Source: Tissierellia bacterium (GTDB taxonomy: Bacteria; Bacillota; Clostridia; Tissierellales; Tepidimicrobiaceae). Taken from it: DNA of 57,474 nucleotides. Below are positions 1-8,437 of the stretch, one piece after another (the first letter of the stretch is position 1; each line of letters opens with the position of its first letter). The translations under genes were made by a program, and so were the position numbers. Under the pieces are notes generated by a model that saw only the letters and a program-made list of their open reading frames with translations, was not told where the DNA came from and searched no databases. The DNA lies in NCBI GenBank assembly GCA_012728595.1, contig JAAYEU010000025.1:1-57474 (forward strand), read 5' to 3'.

Positions 1-333
1 AGCAATGGCTTCTAAATCATCTTTTTCATATATCCCATTAGCTCCCTGAACTGCTAGTTCCCTCATCCTTTGAAGCATGGCGTGGACTTCGTTTAGGGCT
101 CCTTCTGCCGTTTGGATTAGGGATATGCCATCTAAGGAGTTTCTTGAGGCTTGTCTAAGGCCTCTGACTTGGGCCTCCATCTTTTGGGATATGGCCAAGC
201 CTGCTGCATCGTCAGATGCCCTGTTAATCCTCTTTCCAGAGGATAATCTTTCTAAAGTCTTTTCCAAGCTAGAATTGGTTAGGCCTAACATCCTATGGGT
301 GTTAAGAGCTGGTATATTATTATTTATTCTCAT
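1..333 (-). CDS. hag: Flagellin, N-terminal part (runs off the left edge)
   Basis: The 111 codons visible encode the conserved N-terminal D0/D1 region of bacterial flagellin, the exported filament subunit. The protein opens with [12 protein letters not shown], followed by [20 protein letters not shown], then [10 protein letters not shown] and a region rich in [17 protein letters not shown], all hallmarks of the coiled-coil that packs the filament core and carries the export information. The ATG at 331-333 has a strong GGAGGGAG site before it. The gene is open to the window edge, so it is absent from a stop-to-stop ORF search. The upstream small gene overlaps its start by 14 bases, and I see no private promoter, so it is probably co-transcribed from the sigma-D-type promoter near 2930. 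Identity is certain; the gene symbol follows Bacillus usage. Confidence 0.95.
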   Translation of the reverse strand, partial: MRINNNIPALNTHRMLGLTNSSLEKTLERLSSGKRINRASDDAAGLAISQKMEAQVRGLRQASRNSLDGISLIQTAEGALNEVHAMLQRMRELAVQGANGIYEKDDLEAIA

Positions 334-544
334 CTTTTTCTCCCTCCATTTTATTTACCTTTTCTATAAAGGATAAGGTCTCCCCCAGTATTTCAAACAA
401 TTCCTTAGGGACCTTTTCCATATTTTCTAAAGCCAATTCCTCTTTAATGTCCATCTTGTGTTCTACATTCCTATTTTCATAGGCTCTTTTCAATTGCTTT
501 TTGGGAATCAATCTTATCCTTTTATTTTCATTTAACTTCTTCAT
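320..544 (-). CDS. Small FlhB C-terminal-domain-like protein (FlhX/YlqH type)
   Basis: A 74-residue basic protein between the FliK-like gene and flagellin. Its last third ([20 protein letters not shown]) closely resembles the end of the cytoplasmic domain of FlhB, where the usual pattern is IPEELYEAVAEILAFIYKL. The middle (AYENRN...KEELA) can be aligned to the 'AKENNIPI...LA' part of that domain. The NPTH self-cleavage motif and the transmembrane half of FlhB are absent. A FliK-like protein followed by a free-standing FlhB C-domain recalls the ylqG-ylqH pair of Bacillus subtilis. It starts 17 bases inside the end of the upstream gene, which suggests translational coupling. A role in switching export specificity is inference; the fit outside the last 25 residues is weak. 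Confidence 0.55.
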   Translation of the reverse strand: MKKLNENKRIRLIPKKQLKRAYENRNVEHKMDIKEELALENMEKVPKELFEILGETLSFIEKVNKMEGEKDENK

Positions 545-2894
545 TAGACTTAAACTCCTCCAAAGTATAGCCTATTCCTTTTAATCCTTCTTTTAGAAAT
601 TCTTCATTTTCCTTGATGGCTTCAAGCCTTTCTCCCATAAAATCTACATACACCTTATCATCCTTAACCTGTAATTCAAACCTTACTTCACCTAAGTTGT
701 TCAAGTTCATATTGAAGTAGAATACCATATTATTCTTATTGATTCCCTTATTTATATCTGGAATTATTAAATTGACATTATTATATTCTCCATCTGAAAA
801 TATGGGCAGTTGAATTACCAAATCATCCTTGGATAAATGGTTTTGCAGGCTTAAATACTTTTCCAGTTGCTTGAAACTGCCATCCCTATCCCTGCCATGG
901 GAATTAAATAAGTTACTTAAGTCCTTAAAGGAATCCAGTATATCCCCATATTCTCTCTTGACCTCATCCCTTCCCTTCTTTAGGGAAGAAGAAAATTCCT
1001 TTATCTTAGCTTCCAATATTTCAATTTTTTCCTCTATTTCTTTACCATAGCTATCCTTATTGTTTAAGAAATTATTAAGCATACTGCCAAAACCCTTACC
1101 CCTATGTAATAGGGAGTCTATATTGCTTAGCTGGTTTATGGACATATTTAACTGGCCTTTCATGGCGGTGGATACCAATAAGCCTTCTTTCCCTTTTAAA
1201 TACCTTATTTCATTTATTAGCCTTTGGATTTCCCTATACCTATTTACCTTTTTGTCTACATATTGATTTAACTCCTCCAAAGGCATATGTTCTAGGGCTA
1301 CTCCCTCTGTGATACTCTGTTTAATTAGGTTTAAGCTGGTATTTGTCTTAATGTTTAAATAACTTTCCCTTATCAGGTTTTCTTCCGCCTTAGCAATGGG
1401 TTCTACCATATGCTTTTCCCCATCTAATTCTAAATGGGATTGGTAAAGGTTATTAAGGCTTATGGTGCTAAACCTTCTATAGGTTAAAGCTATGGTATTT
1501 GAGCTTAGATCCTTTAGGCTATTAAATATATTGGAAATGGTCTTAACCTTTTCTATTACTTTGCTTTCTGGCTCTTCTATTGTTGATTGGGTAGAGAGGA
1601 TTTCTTCTAAGTTTTCTATCTTAAAATCTTCCCCTCTTTTAATCAGCTGGAGCAATTCCTTATCGGTAATGGTCTTTAGGGTCTTGATCTTTTCTAACAA
1701 GTCCGAAGCTTTTTCTGTAGAAATAACCCCTTTATCCCCTTCTATATTCCTTAGTTTTTCTATCAATAGGTCTATATCCTCTTTTAGAATATCTACTCCC
1801 TCTTCCACTAGGATAGCTATTTTTTCATGATCAGTTATATCTATTAATTCCTTTAGCTTGGATTTCATATCCAAGAACCTTTCGATCTTTTCCCTTGTTA
1901 CCTCTACTCCATTAAATAGGAACTCCCTAACTAGCTGTATGTTTTCCCCTTTGGCTTCTAGATTTAAATCCTTTAAAAGGCTCATTATATATTTCAAGGG
2001 GTCTTCCTTGTCTAGGGCAAACTGTTCATATAGAGGGGATAAGATATTCCTTTCTAAAGCCCTTGTATTATAGGAGTGCTTATACCTGTATAGGCTATCT
2101 ATGTTAAAGGGTAGGTCTTCTTTAAAAAACCTAATTAGGGTTTCATCTTCATAATCCTTTAAGTCGTGTAGCTTGTCTACTACCTCCATTAGCCTTTCTA
2201 TATTTTCCTTGGTAATGGGGATATTTTCTTTATGTAAAGCTATTATGCTGTCATAGACATCCTTCCCCATCTTTCTACCGTAGATTTCATTGGCTATGGC
2301 TTCTGCTTCCTTATAGCTTAGCCTTCTCTCCAAGCCTATTAATTCTTTAAAGGAAAAGCCCCTTTCCTCCCCTTTTACCTCCATTAGAGCATCTGCAATT
2401 TTTTGAAGGGAATCCTCCCCAAAATCTATGCCCTTGTCCATCAGCTTAATGCAGGATTCAAAATCTATATTTTCGATTATATCCTCTAAATATTTTTTAG
2501 ACATGAAGAAGGTATCTATATTATCCTTGGTTATTGGGATGTTATTCTTTAGCAAGTACTCTATGGCCTTGATGTTTTCCTCTGAATCCTCAATCCCAAT
2601 GCTGTCCAATACTTCCTTAGGGTCTATGGAGTTTACCTTTTCTTCCTCCTTTTCCTCCACCTTCATGGACAATATATTCTCCTTTTGGATTAGTACCTTT
2701 TCCCCCAGTAGCTGTTTGACCTCATCCCTTACCCTTATGGAATAGGTTATCTTTTTATCGTCTATGGTCTTTTCAACTTTAATATCTCTACCATTTTTCC
2801 CCACTAGGATGCCTTCTACATCGTAAAATAGGGTAGGCCCTAATCCATAGGCATCTATTACATTTTTCTTTGGATTCAATTTAATAGCTTCCAT
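528..2894 (-). CDS. DUF6240 / FliK-like flagellar protein
   Basis: A large hydrophilic protein of 788 residues, mostly helical repeats in which short units of the type 'NIPITKDNIDTFF' recur (roughly residues 100-420). Similar ORFs in clostridial flagellar loci are annotated DUF6240. The last ~100 residues (LIIPDINKG, FYFNMNLNNLGEVRFELQV, then VYVDFMGE) look like the Flg_hook domain of FliK, the hook-length ruler. An upstream ATG at 2921 is open in frame, but a sigma-D-type -10 lies only 6 bases above it. The ATG at 2894 has an AAAGGATG site and is a better start. It heads a three-gene unit ending in flagellin. The assignment to flagellar assembly is strong from context; the precise job is inferred. 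Confidence 0.75.
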   Translation of the reverse strand: MEAIKLNPKKNVIDAYGLGPTLFYDVEGILVGKNGRDIKVEKTIDDKKITYSIRVRDEVKQLLGEKVLIQKENILSMKVEEKEEEKVNSIDPKEVLDSIGIEDSEENIKAIEYLLKNNIPITKDNIDTFFMSKKYLEDIIENIDFESCIKLMDKGIDFGEDSLQKIADALMEVKGEERGFSFKELIGLERRLSYKEAEAIANEIYGRKMGKDVYDSIIALHKENIPITKENIERLMEVVDKLHDLKDYEDETLIRFFKEDLPFNIDSLYRYKHSYNTRALERNILSPLYEQFALDKEDPLKYIMSLLKDLNLEAKGENIQLVREFLFNGVEVTREKIERFLDMKSKLKELIDITDHEKIAILVEEGVDILKEDIDLLIEKLRNIEGDKGVISTEKASDLLEKIKTLKTITDKELLQLIKRGEDFKIENLEEILSTQSTIEEPESKVIEKVKTISNIFNSLKDLSSNTIALTYRRFSTISLNNLYQSHLELDGEKHMVEPIAKAEENLIRESYLNIKTNTSLNLIKQSITEGVALEHMPLEELNQYVDKKVNRYREIQRLINEIRYLKGKEGLLVSTAMKGQLNMSINQLSNIDSLLHRGKGFGSMLNNFLNNKDSYGKEIEEKIEILEAKIKEFSSSLKKGRDEVKREYGDILDSFKDLSNLFNSHGRDRDGSFKQLEKYLSLQNHLSKDDLVIQLPIFSDGEYNNVNLIIPDINKGINKNNMVFYFNMNLNNLGEVRFELQVKDDKVYVDFMGERLEAIKENEEFLKEGLKGIGYTLEEFKSNEEVK

Positions 2895-2926
2895 ACCATC
2901 ATCCTTTAACAAATGTCTCATCTAGT

Positions 2927-2953
2927 ATATCGACTAATTTTCATCTAACTTTA
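2927..2953 (-). promoter_or_regulatory. Sigma-D (FliA-type) promoter for the flagellar unit
   Basis: Read on the minus strand this is TAAA, exactly 15 bases, then GTCGATAT. The Bacillus sigma-D consensus is TAAA-N15-GCCGATAT, so there is one mismatch in twelve and perfect spacing. It reads into the DUF6240, FlhB-like and flagellin genes, and it makes the ATG at 2921 almost leaderless, favouring 2894 as the start. Confidence 0.7.
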
Positions 2954-2978
2954 AATAAATAAAAATATAAAAATTCTT

Positions 2979-3005
2979 TATAATATGCATATTTTTTGCC
3001 GATAT
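2979..3005 (+). promoter_or_regulatory. Sigma-D (FliA-type) promoter for yaaR
   Basis: TATA, 15 bases, GCCGATAT: the -10 element matches the sigma-D consensus at all eight positions and the -35 at three of four. Transcription would begin about 25 bases before the yaaR start. It lies back to back with the promoter on the other strand. Confidence 0.7.
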
Positions 3006-3036
3006 TATATAATAGAATATAAGGGAGAGTGACTTT

Positions 3037-3483
3037 ATGGTAAGGATAGAAAAAGTTGGGCTTGATAATTTACAGCCTGTTGAAAATATAAAGGGAAGTA
3101 AAAGAAAGCAGGTAAATGAAACCTTTAAGAAAAAACTGATGGAAATAGAGCAGGAACAAATTCGTGAACAATTGAAGGTCTTATACGATAAAATAGAGCT
3201 GCAGTCGGATAAGCTAAGGGATAAGCTATTTATCGAAGACCTAATGGAGTATAAAAAGTTGGTAAGGGAGTTTTTAGATGTAACCGTTAACAATTCCCAT
3301 ATCTTCTATCAGGAAAATTCCCTGGATAGGCGAGGCCGACATAGGATATACTCTTTAGTGAAAAAGGTAGATAATGAATTGGATGAATTGACCAGGGACT
3401 TCTTAAATATTGAAGAAAACAGGTTAAGGATTTTAAAGAGATTAGAAGATATTAGGGGATTATTATTAGACATTCTCACTTAA
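3037..3483 (+). CDS. yaaR: YaaR family protein (DUF327)
   Basis: A 148-residue protein that is almost entirely helical and charged. The pattern 'DLMEYKKLVREFLDVTVNNSHIFYQENSLDRRGRHRIYSLVKKVDNELDELTRDFL' region (residues ~70-130) is the signature of the YaaR/DUF327 family. No catalytic residues are evident. The ATG has a GGGAGAGTG site. Members of this family are widespread in Firmicutes and of unknown function. Here the gene is divergent from a flagellin unit and sits behind a near-consensus sigma-D promoter, which points to a role in motility or flagellar assembly. That link is inference from position and promoter. Confidence 0.88.
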   Translation: MVRIEKVGLDNLQPVENIKGSKRKQVNETFKKKLMEIEQEQIREQLKVLYDKIELQSDKLRDKLFIEDLMEYKKLVREFLDVTVNNSHIFYQENSLDRRGRHRIYSLVKKVDNELDELTRDFLNIEENRLRILKRLEDIRGLLLDILT

Positions 3484-3497
3484 TAGGAGGAGGGAAT

Positions 3498-3836
3498 AGG
3501 GTAAAAGATCTATTTAAAAAGGTATTCTTTGCTGGAATAGGCAGCTTAGCCTTAACATATGAAAAGGCCAGTTAACTTGTTAAGGATTTGGTGGAAAAGG
3601 GTAAAATAACTATAGAACAGGGGAAACAGTTAAACCAAGAACTTAAAAGGGTAGTTAAGGATGATAACTTTAAAGATGAAACCATTAAGGATTTGTCCCA
3701 TATAAAGGATTATATAAATAGCTTAAGTAGGAGAATCGATGAGTTAGAAAAAATATTAATATGGAGGGATAAGGCCATCTTGGAAAGACAAGATGGTTTC
3801 TTAATATGGATAATAACTATACTAAAAATAGATTGA
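3498..3836 (+). pseudogene. Broken phasin-family gene upstream of ubiB
   Basis: Frame 3 reads (R/M)VKDLFKKVFFAGIGSLAL, then TYEKAS, a TAA stop at 3573-3575, LVKDLVEKGKITIEQGK and a heptad-rich tail ending in RRIDELEKIL. This is the layout of the short phasin-family proteins often found next to UbiB-type kinases. Two lesions are visible. The codon where ATG is expected, 8-9 bases after an AGGAGG site, reads AGG (3498-3500), and codon 26 is TAA. A 82-residue remnant could begin at TTG 3588 or GTG 3591, but with little ribosome-binding support. The end of the frame runs 31 bases into ubiB. A sequencing error at either site cannot be excluded. Confidence 0.6.
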
Positions 3837-5383
3837 AGGAGATAGCCTCTGTAGCCTTAAAGTATGGCTTAAAAAATGAAATAAGGGATCCTAAGGCCTT
3901 AAGGTTGGCCTTGGAAGAACTAGGACCTTCCTTTATTAAGATTGGTCAAATTCTTTCTACCAGGCCTGATATATTGCCTATGGAATATATAGAGGAGTTC
4001 CAAAAATTGCAGGATGATGTTAGCCCTGAAAATTTCTCCATAATGAGGGAAATAATCGAAGAGGAATTAAGGGCTAATATAGATGAAATCTTTTTGGACT
4101 TTCATGAAAAGCCCATTGCTTCTGCATCCTTATCGGAGGTATATTTGGCTAAGCTTAAAAGTGGAGAAAGGGTTGTGGTAAAGGTACAAAGGCCCTTTGT
4201 CAAGGAAAAAATGTTATATGATATCCAGCTCTTAAAGAAATTGTCCCCCTTTATCCATTTTACTACTAAGGAAATAGTGGATATAAAAAAGGTAATAGAT
4301 GAATTGAGTAAGGCAGCGGAAAAGGAATTAGATTTTTTCCAGGAGATGGATAATATAATAAGGTTTGCAGAAAACAATAAGAATGTAAAGTTTATCCGAG
4401 TTCCAAAGGTATATAGGGAATATTGCACTTCCAAGCTACTGGTTATGGATTATATATCTGGTACAAAAATCCATGATATAGAAGGTTTAAAAAGGATGGG
4501 TTACGATTTGGAGGATATAGCCAGTAAGATAATCTATAACTATTTTAAGCAGGTCTTTGAAGATGGATTCTTCCACGCCGATCCTCATCCTGGAAATATA
4601 CTCATAAGCAATGGTGCCATAAGCTATGTGGATTTTGGATTGATGGGAAACCTTGATCTAAGTTTAAGGAAAAAATTAAACGAATTTTTAGAAGGGGTTG
4701 CAACTAAGGATGTCCACCTTATGGCAAAATCCATCTTAAAGATTGGAATAAAAAAAGGCCCTATAGACCTAGACGACTTATACAGAGATATAAATACTCT
4801 TTATAATAGCTATATAGATATGGCCATTCATGATTATGACCTGTCTCAAATTTTATATGAAATATTAACACTTTGTAAAAAGAACAATATAGCCATGCCC
4901 CATAATATAGTTTTACTAGCCAAGGCAGTAATGACTCTGCAAGCGGTTATAGCAAAAATGGATGATAATCTGACCCTAATGGAGGGGGCCCTACCCTATT
5001 TTAAGGATCGAATAATTAAGGAAAAAATCGGCAATCTAGACTTCGTGGAAATAATGACCTTCCTGTATTCTTCATTAAAATCAACCCTCCAACTATCCTC
5101 CAAGCTAGTAGACTTCATAAATGCTGGATTAGAAGGAAGGTTGAAGTTGACCTTTGAATTGAAGGATATAGAAGAAAATATCAACGAATTGAACAGGATG
5201 GTAAATAGGCTTATATTTGGAATAATGATTACAGGCCGTTTAGTAAGCTCTTCTTTAGTAATAAATGCAAATGTAGGACTCAAAATACATGGAATCTCTT
5301 CCATAGGAATTGTAGGCTATCTGGGAGCAGGATTAGCAGGATTATTGCTCTTGATTTCAATAGTAAGGTCCGGAAAGCTTTAG
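3806..5383 (+). CDS. UbiB/AarF (ABC1) atypical kinase-like protein
   Basis: 525 residues with the full set of ABC1/UbiB motifs: the KxGQ motif at 45-48 followed by STRPDILP, the invariant lysine K126 in [16 protein letters not shown] at 174-181, the catalytic-loop HADPHPGN at 257-264 and the metal-binding DFG at 276-278. The last ~70 residues form two hydrophobic helices, consistent with membrane attachment. The family are ATPases/atypical kinases linked to isoprenoid-lipid metabolism. In an anaerobe without ubiquinone the substrate is unknown. The start has no good Shine-Dalgarno site and overlaps the degenerate phasin frame, which suggests coupling to that gene before it decayed. It converges with the dnaJ-like gene, overlapping it by 4 bases. 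Confidence 0.9.
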   Translation: MDNNYTKNRLKEIASVALKYGLKNEIRDPKALRLALEELGPSFIKIGQILSTRPDILPMEYIEEFQKLQDDVSPENFSIMREIIEEELRANIDEIFLDFHEKPIASASLSEVYLAKLKSGERVVVKVQRPFVKEKMLYDIQLLKKLSPFIHFTTKEIVDIKKVIDELSKAAEKELDFFQEMDNIIRFAENNKNVKFIRVPKVYREYCTSKLLVMDYISGTKIHDIEGLKRMGYDLEDIASKIIYNYFKQVFEDGFFHADPHPGNILISNGAISYVDFGLMGNLDLSLRKKLNEFLEGVATKDVHLMAKSILKIGIKKGPIDLDDLYRDINTLYNSYIDMAIHDYDLSQILYEILTLCKKNNIAMPHNIVLLAKAVMTLQAVIAKMDDNLTLMEGALPYFKDRIIKEKIGNLDFVEIMTFLYSSLKSTLQLSSKLVDFINAGLEGRLKLTFELKDIEENINELNRMVNRLIFGIMITGRLVSSSLVINANVGLKIHGISSIGIVGYLGAGLAGLLLLISIVRSGKL

Positions 5384-6267
5384 CTGTTATTTTGTAGCCT
5401 TCGCAATTCCTCGTATAAGCTCTTTTGTTTTTGGCTTAATTTAGGAGGATTCTTTAAGTTTATTTCCACATATAAATCCCCTACATTTCCTTTAGAATCC
5501 CTATATCCTTTTTTGGGTATTCTAATTTTTTTGCCAGCTTCCATATTTTCTGGCACCCTTATTTTGAATCTATCCTCTATACCTTCAACTATTATTTCCG
5601 TACCTAAAGCTGCATCCCAAGGGTATAGGTCTATTTTCTTATATAGGTCTAAGCCCTTAAGTTTTAGCCTTTCATTTTCGATGAAATTCACCTTTATCAG
5701 TATATCACCCTCTATTCCTGCTTTTTCCCCTTGAATCTTTATTTTTTTCCCGGGCAATATTCCTTTTGGCACCTTTATCGACAGGGGTTTAGTTTTATTT
5801 CCAATTCTAAGGAATAAGGGTTTGGTTACCCCCTTATATCCTTCTTCTATGGTTATATTTAATTGGGCTTCATAGCTTTGTCTTGCAGCCCTGGTATTGA
5901 ATATGTCCCTTCCAAAATCACGACCTCCAAAGAACATATTGAAGAAGTCGCTAAAGCCTTTACCGCCTCCAGTAAAGGTAAACTTTCCATCCCTAAAACC
6001 TCCAAATCCAAATTGGGAAGGGTCAAAATTCTGGCCATGTCTAAAGTTATAGCTGCTGCCAAAGGCATCGTATTTCTTTCTCTTATCTTCATCGCCTAAT
6101 ACTTCATAGGCCTCGTTAATATCCTTGAACTTTTCCTGGGCCTCCTTATCGTTGGGATTTAAATCAGGGTGGTATTTCTTTGCAAGTCTTCTATAGGCCT
6201 TCTTTATATCCTCTTGACTGGCGTTTTTATCTACTCCTAAAATCTTATAATAATCCTTATATTCCAT
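5380..6267 (-). CDS. DnaJ-like co-chaperone (CbpA type)
   Basis: 295 residues from the preferred start. An N-terminal J domain (residues 2-67) has the HPD motif in KKYHPDLNP, which stimulates DnaK ATPase. A Gly/Phe-rich linker follows (about 70-130), then two C-terminal substrate-binding beta domains (about 140-290) including [17 protein letters not shown] and [12 protein letters not shown]. No zinc-finger CxxCxGxG repeats are present, so this is a class B (CbpA-like) protein rather than DnaJ itself. The reading frame is open to 6300, but the ATG at 6267 has an AGAGGTG site seven bases away and begins directly at [12 protein letters not shown], the usual start. No dnaK or grpE is nearby. Confidence 0.92.
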   Translation of the reverse strand: MEYKDYYKILGVDKNASQEDIKKAYRRLAKKYHPDLNPNDKEAQEKFKDINEAYEVLGDEDKRKKYDAFGSSYNFRHGQNFDPSQFGFGGFRDGKFTFTGGGKGFSDFFNMFFGGRDFGRDIFNTRAARQSYEAQLNITIEEGYKGVTKPLFLRIGNKTKPLSIKVPKGILPGKKIKIQGEKAGIEGDILIKVNFIENERLKLKGLDLYKKIDLYPWDAALGTEIIVEGIEDRFKIRVPENMEAGKKIRIPKKGYRDSKGNVGDLYVEINLKNPPKLSQKQKSLYEELRRLQNNS

Positions 6268-6345
6268 CTTGCTCACCTCTAAAGGGTTTTTGACTTTCAT
6301 TGACCTTTATTATTATAACCATTTTATTGTAAAAAATCAATATTT

Positions 6346-6375
6346 TAATAGGTCAGCCTTTAGAGATGAGCCTAT
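6346..6375 (-). terminator. Weak hairpin after the spo0E-like gene
   Basis: AATAGGTCA pairs with TGA(G)CCTATT with one bulged G and an 11-base loop. On the minus strand a T-rich stretch follows only after several A/T bases. It may end the small upstream gene. Confidence 0.3.
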
Positions 6376-6380
6376 TTTGA

Positions 6381-6539
6381 TCATTTATCCTGCTGTTTAT
6401 TATCCATGGTTTTATGTAAGAGTTCTGCCATTAAAAACTCCAATTCCCTATTGAGCTTTTCTACTAAAGCCCAATCCGTCTTTTCTCTATTCAATTGTTC
6501 AGAAATTTGATTTCTCAATTGGTTAATTCTGAAAATCAA
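6381..6539 (-). CDS. Spo0E-like aspartyl-phosphate phosphatase, 52 residues, TTG start
   Basis: This small frame reads LIFRINQLRNQISEQLNREK, then TDWALVEKLNRELEFLMAEL and a polar tail. The spacing of hydrophobic residues in two helices and the NRELEFLM segment match the Spo0E family, whose hallmark is SQELDxLI. These proteins remove phosphate from Spo0A~P and delay sporulation. Start is TTG at 6539, nine bases after AAAGGGGG. A promoter candidate lies 46 bases upstream. It is divergent from an Xre-type regulator. The signature is imperfect (N for S, E for D, F for L), so it could be a diverged or inactive member. Confidence 0.6.
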   Translation of the reverse strand: MIFRINQLRNQISEQLNREKTDWALVEKLNRELEFLMAELLHKTMDNKQQDK

Positions 6540-6584
6540 ATAGAATTCCCCCTTTTGAATTGATAAAAGTTTATCTTATTTAAT

Positions 6585-6613
6585 AGAATAGTATATTTTT
6601 GGCTTCTTGGCAA
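6585..6613 (-). promoter_or_regulatory. Sigma-A promoter for the spo0E-like gene
   Basis: Minus strand TTGCCA, 17 bases, TATTCT. It reads toward the small spo0E-like gene, giving a leader of about 40 bases. Confidence 0.45.
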
Positions 6614-6685
6614 TATTTTTTTATGCCTCCTGCATATTTAATTGTTTAGGGTTTAATACTAAAGTTAAAATAGGAGAGTGACACA

Positions 6686-7096
6686 ATGGATAAAAATATA
6701 TTAGACCTTAAAAAAATAGGATTAAGGATAAGGATGGAAAGGGAAAGATTAAATTTGAGCAGGGAAAAATTTGCAGAAATAGTAGGGCTATCATCCTTTT
6801 ACATAGGTCAAATTGAAAGAGGAGAAAGGAAGATGAGTCTAGACACTTTGGCCAAAATCGCTGATGCCCTTCACCTATCCGTAGACTATCTTCTTTATGG
6901 TAATAATTTTGCTGACGATAAATTGACAGCCCAAGAGGGTATTTCCGTATTAGAGGCTATGGATAATAGTTATGGTTCCCAGCCTAACGAGGACTTACAG
7001 GAGCTCCTTTACATATTAATTCGCTGTTCAAATAGGGAATTAACCTTAATTAAGGACTTAATCAAGTTGATTCTACCCTATATTGAAAAGAAGTAA
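6686..7096 (+). CDS. Xre-family helix-turn-helix regulator
   Basis: 136 residues. Residues ~9-66 form a lambda-repressor-type HTH (LRIRMERERLNLSREKFAEI, then GLSSFYIGQIERGERKMSLD and TLAKIADALHLSVDYLLYG), the classic Xre domain. The remaining ~65 residues are acidic and helical and could serve for dimerisation. The ATG follows an AGGAGAGTG site. It sits alone, divergent from the spo0E-like gene and convergent with nagA, so its targets cannot be read from context. Regulators with this build control sporulation, competence or mobile elements in Firmicutes; I cannot choose between these. Confidence 0.88.
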   Translation: MDKNILDLKKIGLRIRMERERLNLSREKFAEIVGLSSFYIGQIERGERKMSLDTLAKIADALHLSVDYLLYGNNFADDKLTAQEGISVLEAMDNSYGSQPNEDLQELLYILIRCSNRELTLIKDLIKLILPYIEKK

Positions 7097-7109
7097 AGCC
7101 CTTTTAAGT

Positions 7110-8279
7110 TTAAAAATGCCTAAGCTTTCCCTTAACCATAGCCATTATGATATTTATATCCTCATCGAACATGATTAAATCTGCATCCTTTCCTATTTCA
7201 ATGCTTCCCTTTATACCATCCATTCCAATAGCCTTAGCAGCATTTAAGCTTGCCATTCTAACTGCATCTTCTATGGGAACTCCAACTAGATTGACCATAT
7301 TGTATACAGCCTTCTTTAGGGTAAGGGTTGAACCTCCCAGGGTTCCATCTTCTAACCTTGCTACTCCGTCCTTTACGTATACATCCTGGCCTCCTAGTTC
7401 GTATTTTCCATCTTCTAGCCCTGCAGCCATCATGGCATCCGATACTAGTATTATGCCATCCTTCCCCTTCATCTTTACCGCCATATCCATAGCAGCTACA
7501 TGAAGGTGAATGCCATCACATATAATTTCGCAGGCTACCCTTTCGTCCGTTAAGGCAGCTCCTATTATTCCCGGCTCCCTATGGTTAAAGGCTCTCATCC
7601 CATTATAGAGGTGGGTTATCTGGCTTATCCCCATATCTATCCCTAATTTAGCTTCCTTATAGCTAGCATTGGTGTGGGCTGCCGAAATGGTTATTCCCTC
7701 TTTCTTTAGGAACTTTATAGCCTCCTTGGCTCCATCAATTTCTGGGGCTAAGGCCACTATTTTAATATTGTTTTTGGAAAGCTCTATAAACTCCTTTAGC
7801 TCTTCTATGTCTGGACTTTTAATATACTCTTCTGGTTGGGCTCCTTTTTTCTCCACTGAAAAATATGGGCCTTCTAAGTATACTCCTAACATTTGGGCCC
7901 TTATACTAGAATCATTACATCCAGCTTCAATATATTCCCCAATGCTTTTTAAGGCCTTTCTAATGGCAGCAGGCTCCTGGGTTATGGTGGTGGCTAAAAA
8001 GGAAGTTACCCCATTTTTAATATGGAAATCTGCCATAATATCAAAGGCTTCATGGCTAGCTTCCATGAAATCATGGCCAAAATTGCCGTGGTTGTGAAGG
8101 TCTATAAAGCCAGGTGATAAATAATTTCCTTTAGCATCTATTAGCTGATCAAATCCATCCTCTTCGCATAAACCTTCATATATATCGGCAATTTTTCCAC
8201 CCTCTATAACAAGCCTACTATCCCTTTTTATCTCATAAGGGGTTATTATATTAGCGTTTTTAATCAATATCCTCACCAT
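7110..8279 (-). CDS. nagA: N-acetylglucosamine-6-phosphate deacetylase
   Basis: 389 residues. NagA hydrolyses GlcNAc-6-phosphate to glucosamine-6-phosphate and acetate in amino-sugar recycling. Amidohydrolase motifs are in order: GFIDLHNHG (H62, H64), a GVYLEGPYFS segment supplying the metal-ligand glutamate, AAHTNASY, THLYNGMRAFNHREPGIIG, CDGIHLH and LVSDAMMAAG with the catalytic aspartate. The frame is open to 8309, but ATG 8279 follows a GAGGAGGAA site and gives the normal MVRILIKNA start. nagB, usually the partner, is not adjacent, so the gene stands alone between the regulator and the copper cassette. Confidence 0.93.
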   Translation of the reverse strand: MVRILIKNANIITPYEIKRDSRLVIEGGKIADIYEGLCEEDGFDQLIDAKGNYLSPGFIDLHNHGNFGHDFMEASHEAFDIMADFHIKNGVTSFLATTITQEPAAIRKALKSIGEYIEAGCNDSSIRAQMLGVYLEGPYFSVEKKGAQPEEYIKSPDIEELKEFIELSKNNIKIVALAPEIDGAKEAIKFLKKEGITISAAHTNASYKEAKLGIDMGISQITHLYNGMRAFNHREPGIIGAALTDERVACEIICDGIHLHVAAMDMAVKMKGKDGIILVSDAMMAAGLEDGKYELGGQDVYVKDGVARLEDGTLGGSTLTLKKAVYNMVNLVGVPIEDAVRMASLNAAKAIGMDGIKGSIEIGKDADLIMFDEDINIIMAMVKGKLRHF

Positions 8280-8398
8280 TAATTCCTCCTCATTTTCATC
8301 TAGAAACATCCCTTAATTCCATATTATATGTTACCATATATTTTTACATTTAAGCATACATCTTTTTATTATATGTACCCAAAATCTCATTCAAACAA

Positions 8399-8433
8399 AA
8401 GCCAAGAAAACTCAAAACTAGTTTTCTTGGCTT
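8399..8433 (-). terminator. Terminator of the copper cassette
   Basis: AAGCCAAGAAAAC pairs perfectly with GTTTTCTTGGCTT around a 9-base loop. On the minus strand the hairpin is followed by TTGTTTG directly after csoR. Confidence 0.75.
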
Positions 8434-8437
8434 CTAT

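Noticed and set aside
528-544. Frameshift splitting one gene between the DUF6240 and 74-residue frames
   Set aside because: The 17-base overlap has a proper ATG, and both products end and begin as their families do, so coupled separate genes fit better.
3588-3836. 82-residue frame as an independent gene
   Set aside because: It lacks a proper start site and is clearly the continuation of the phasin-like frame interrupted by TAA at 3573.
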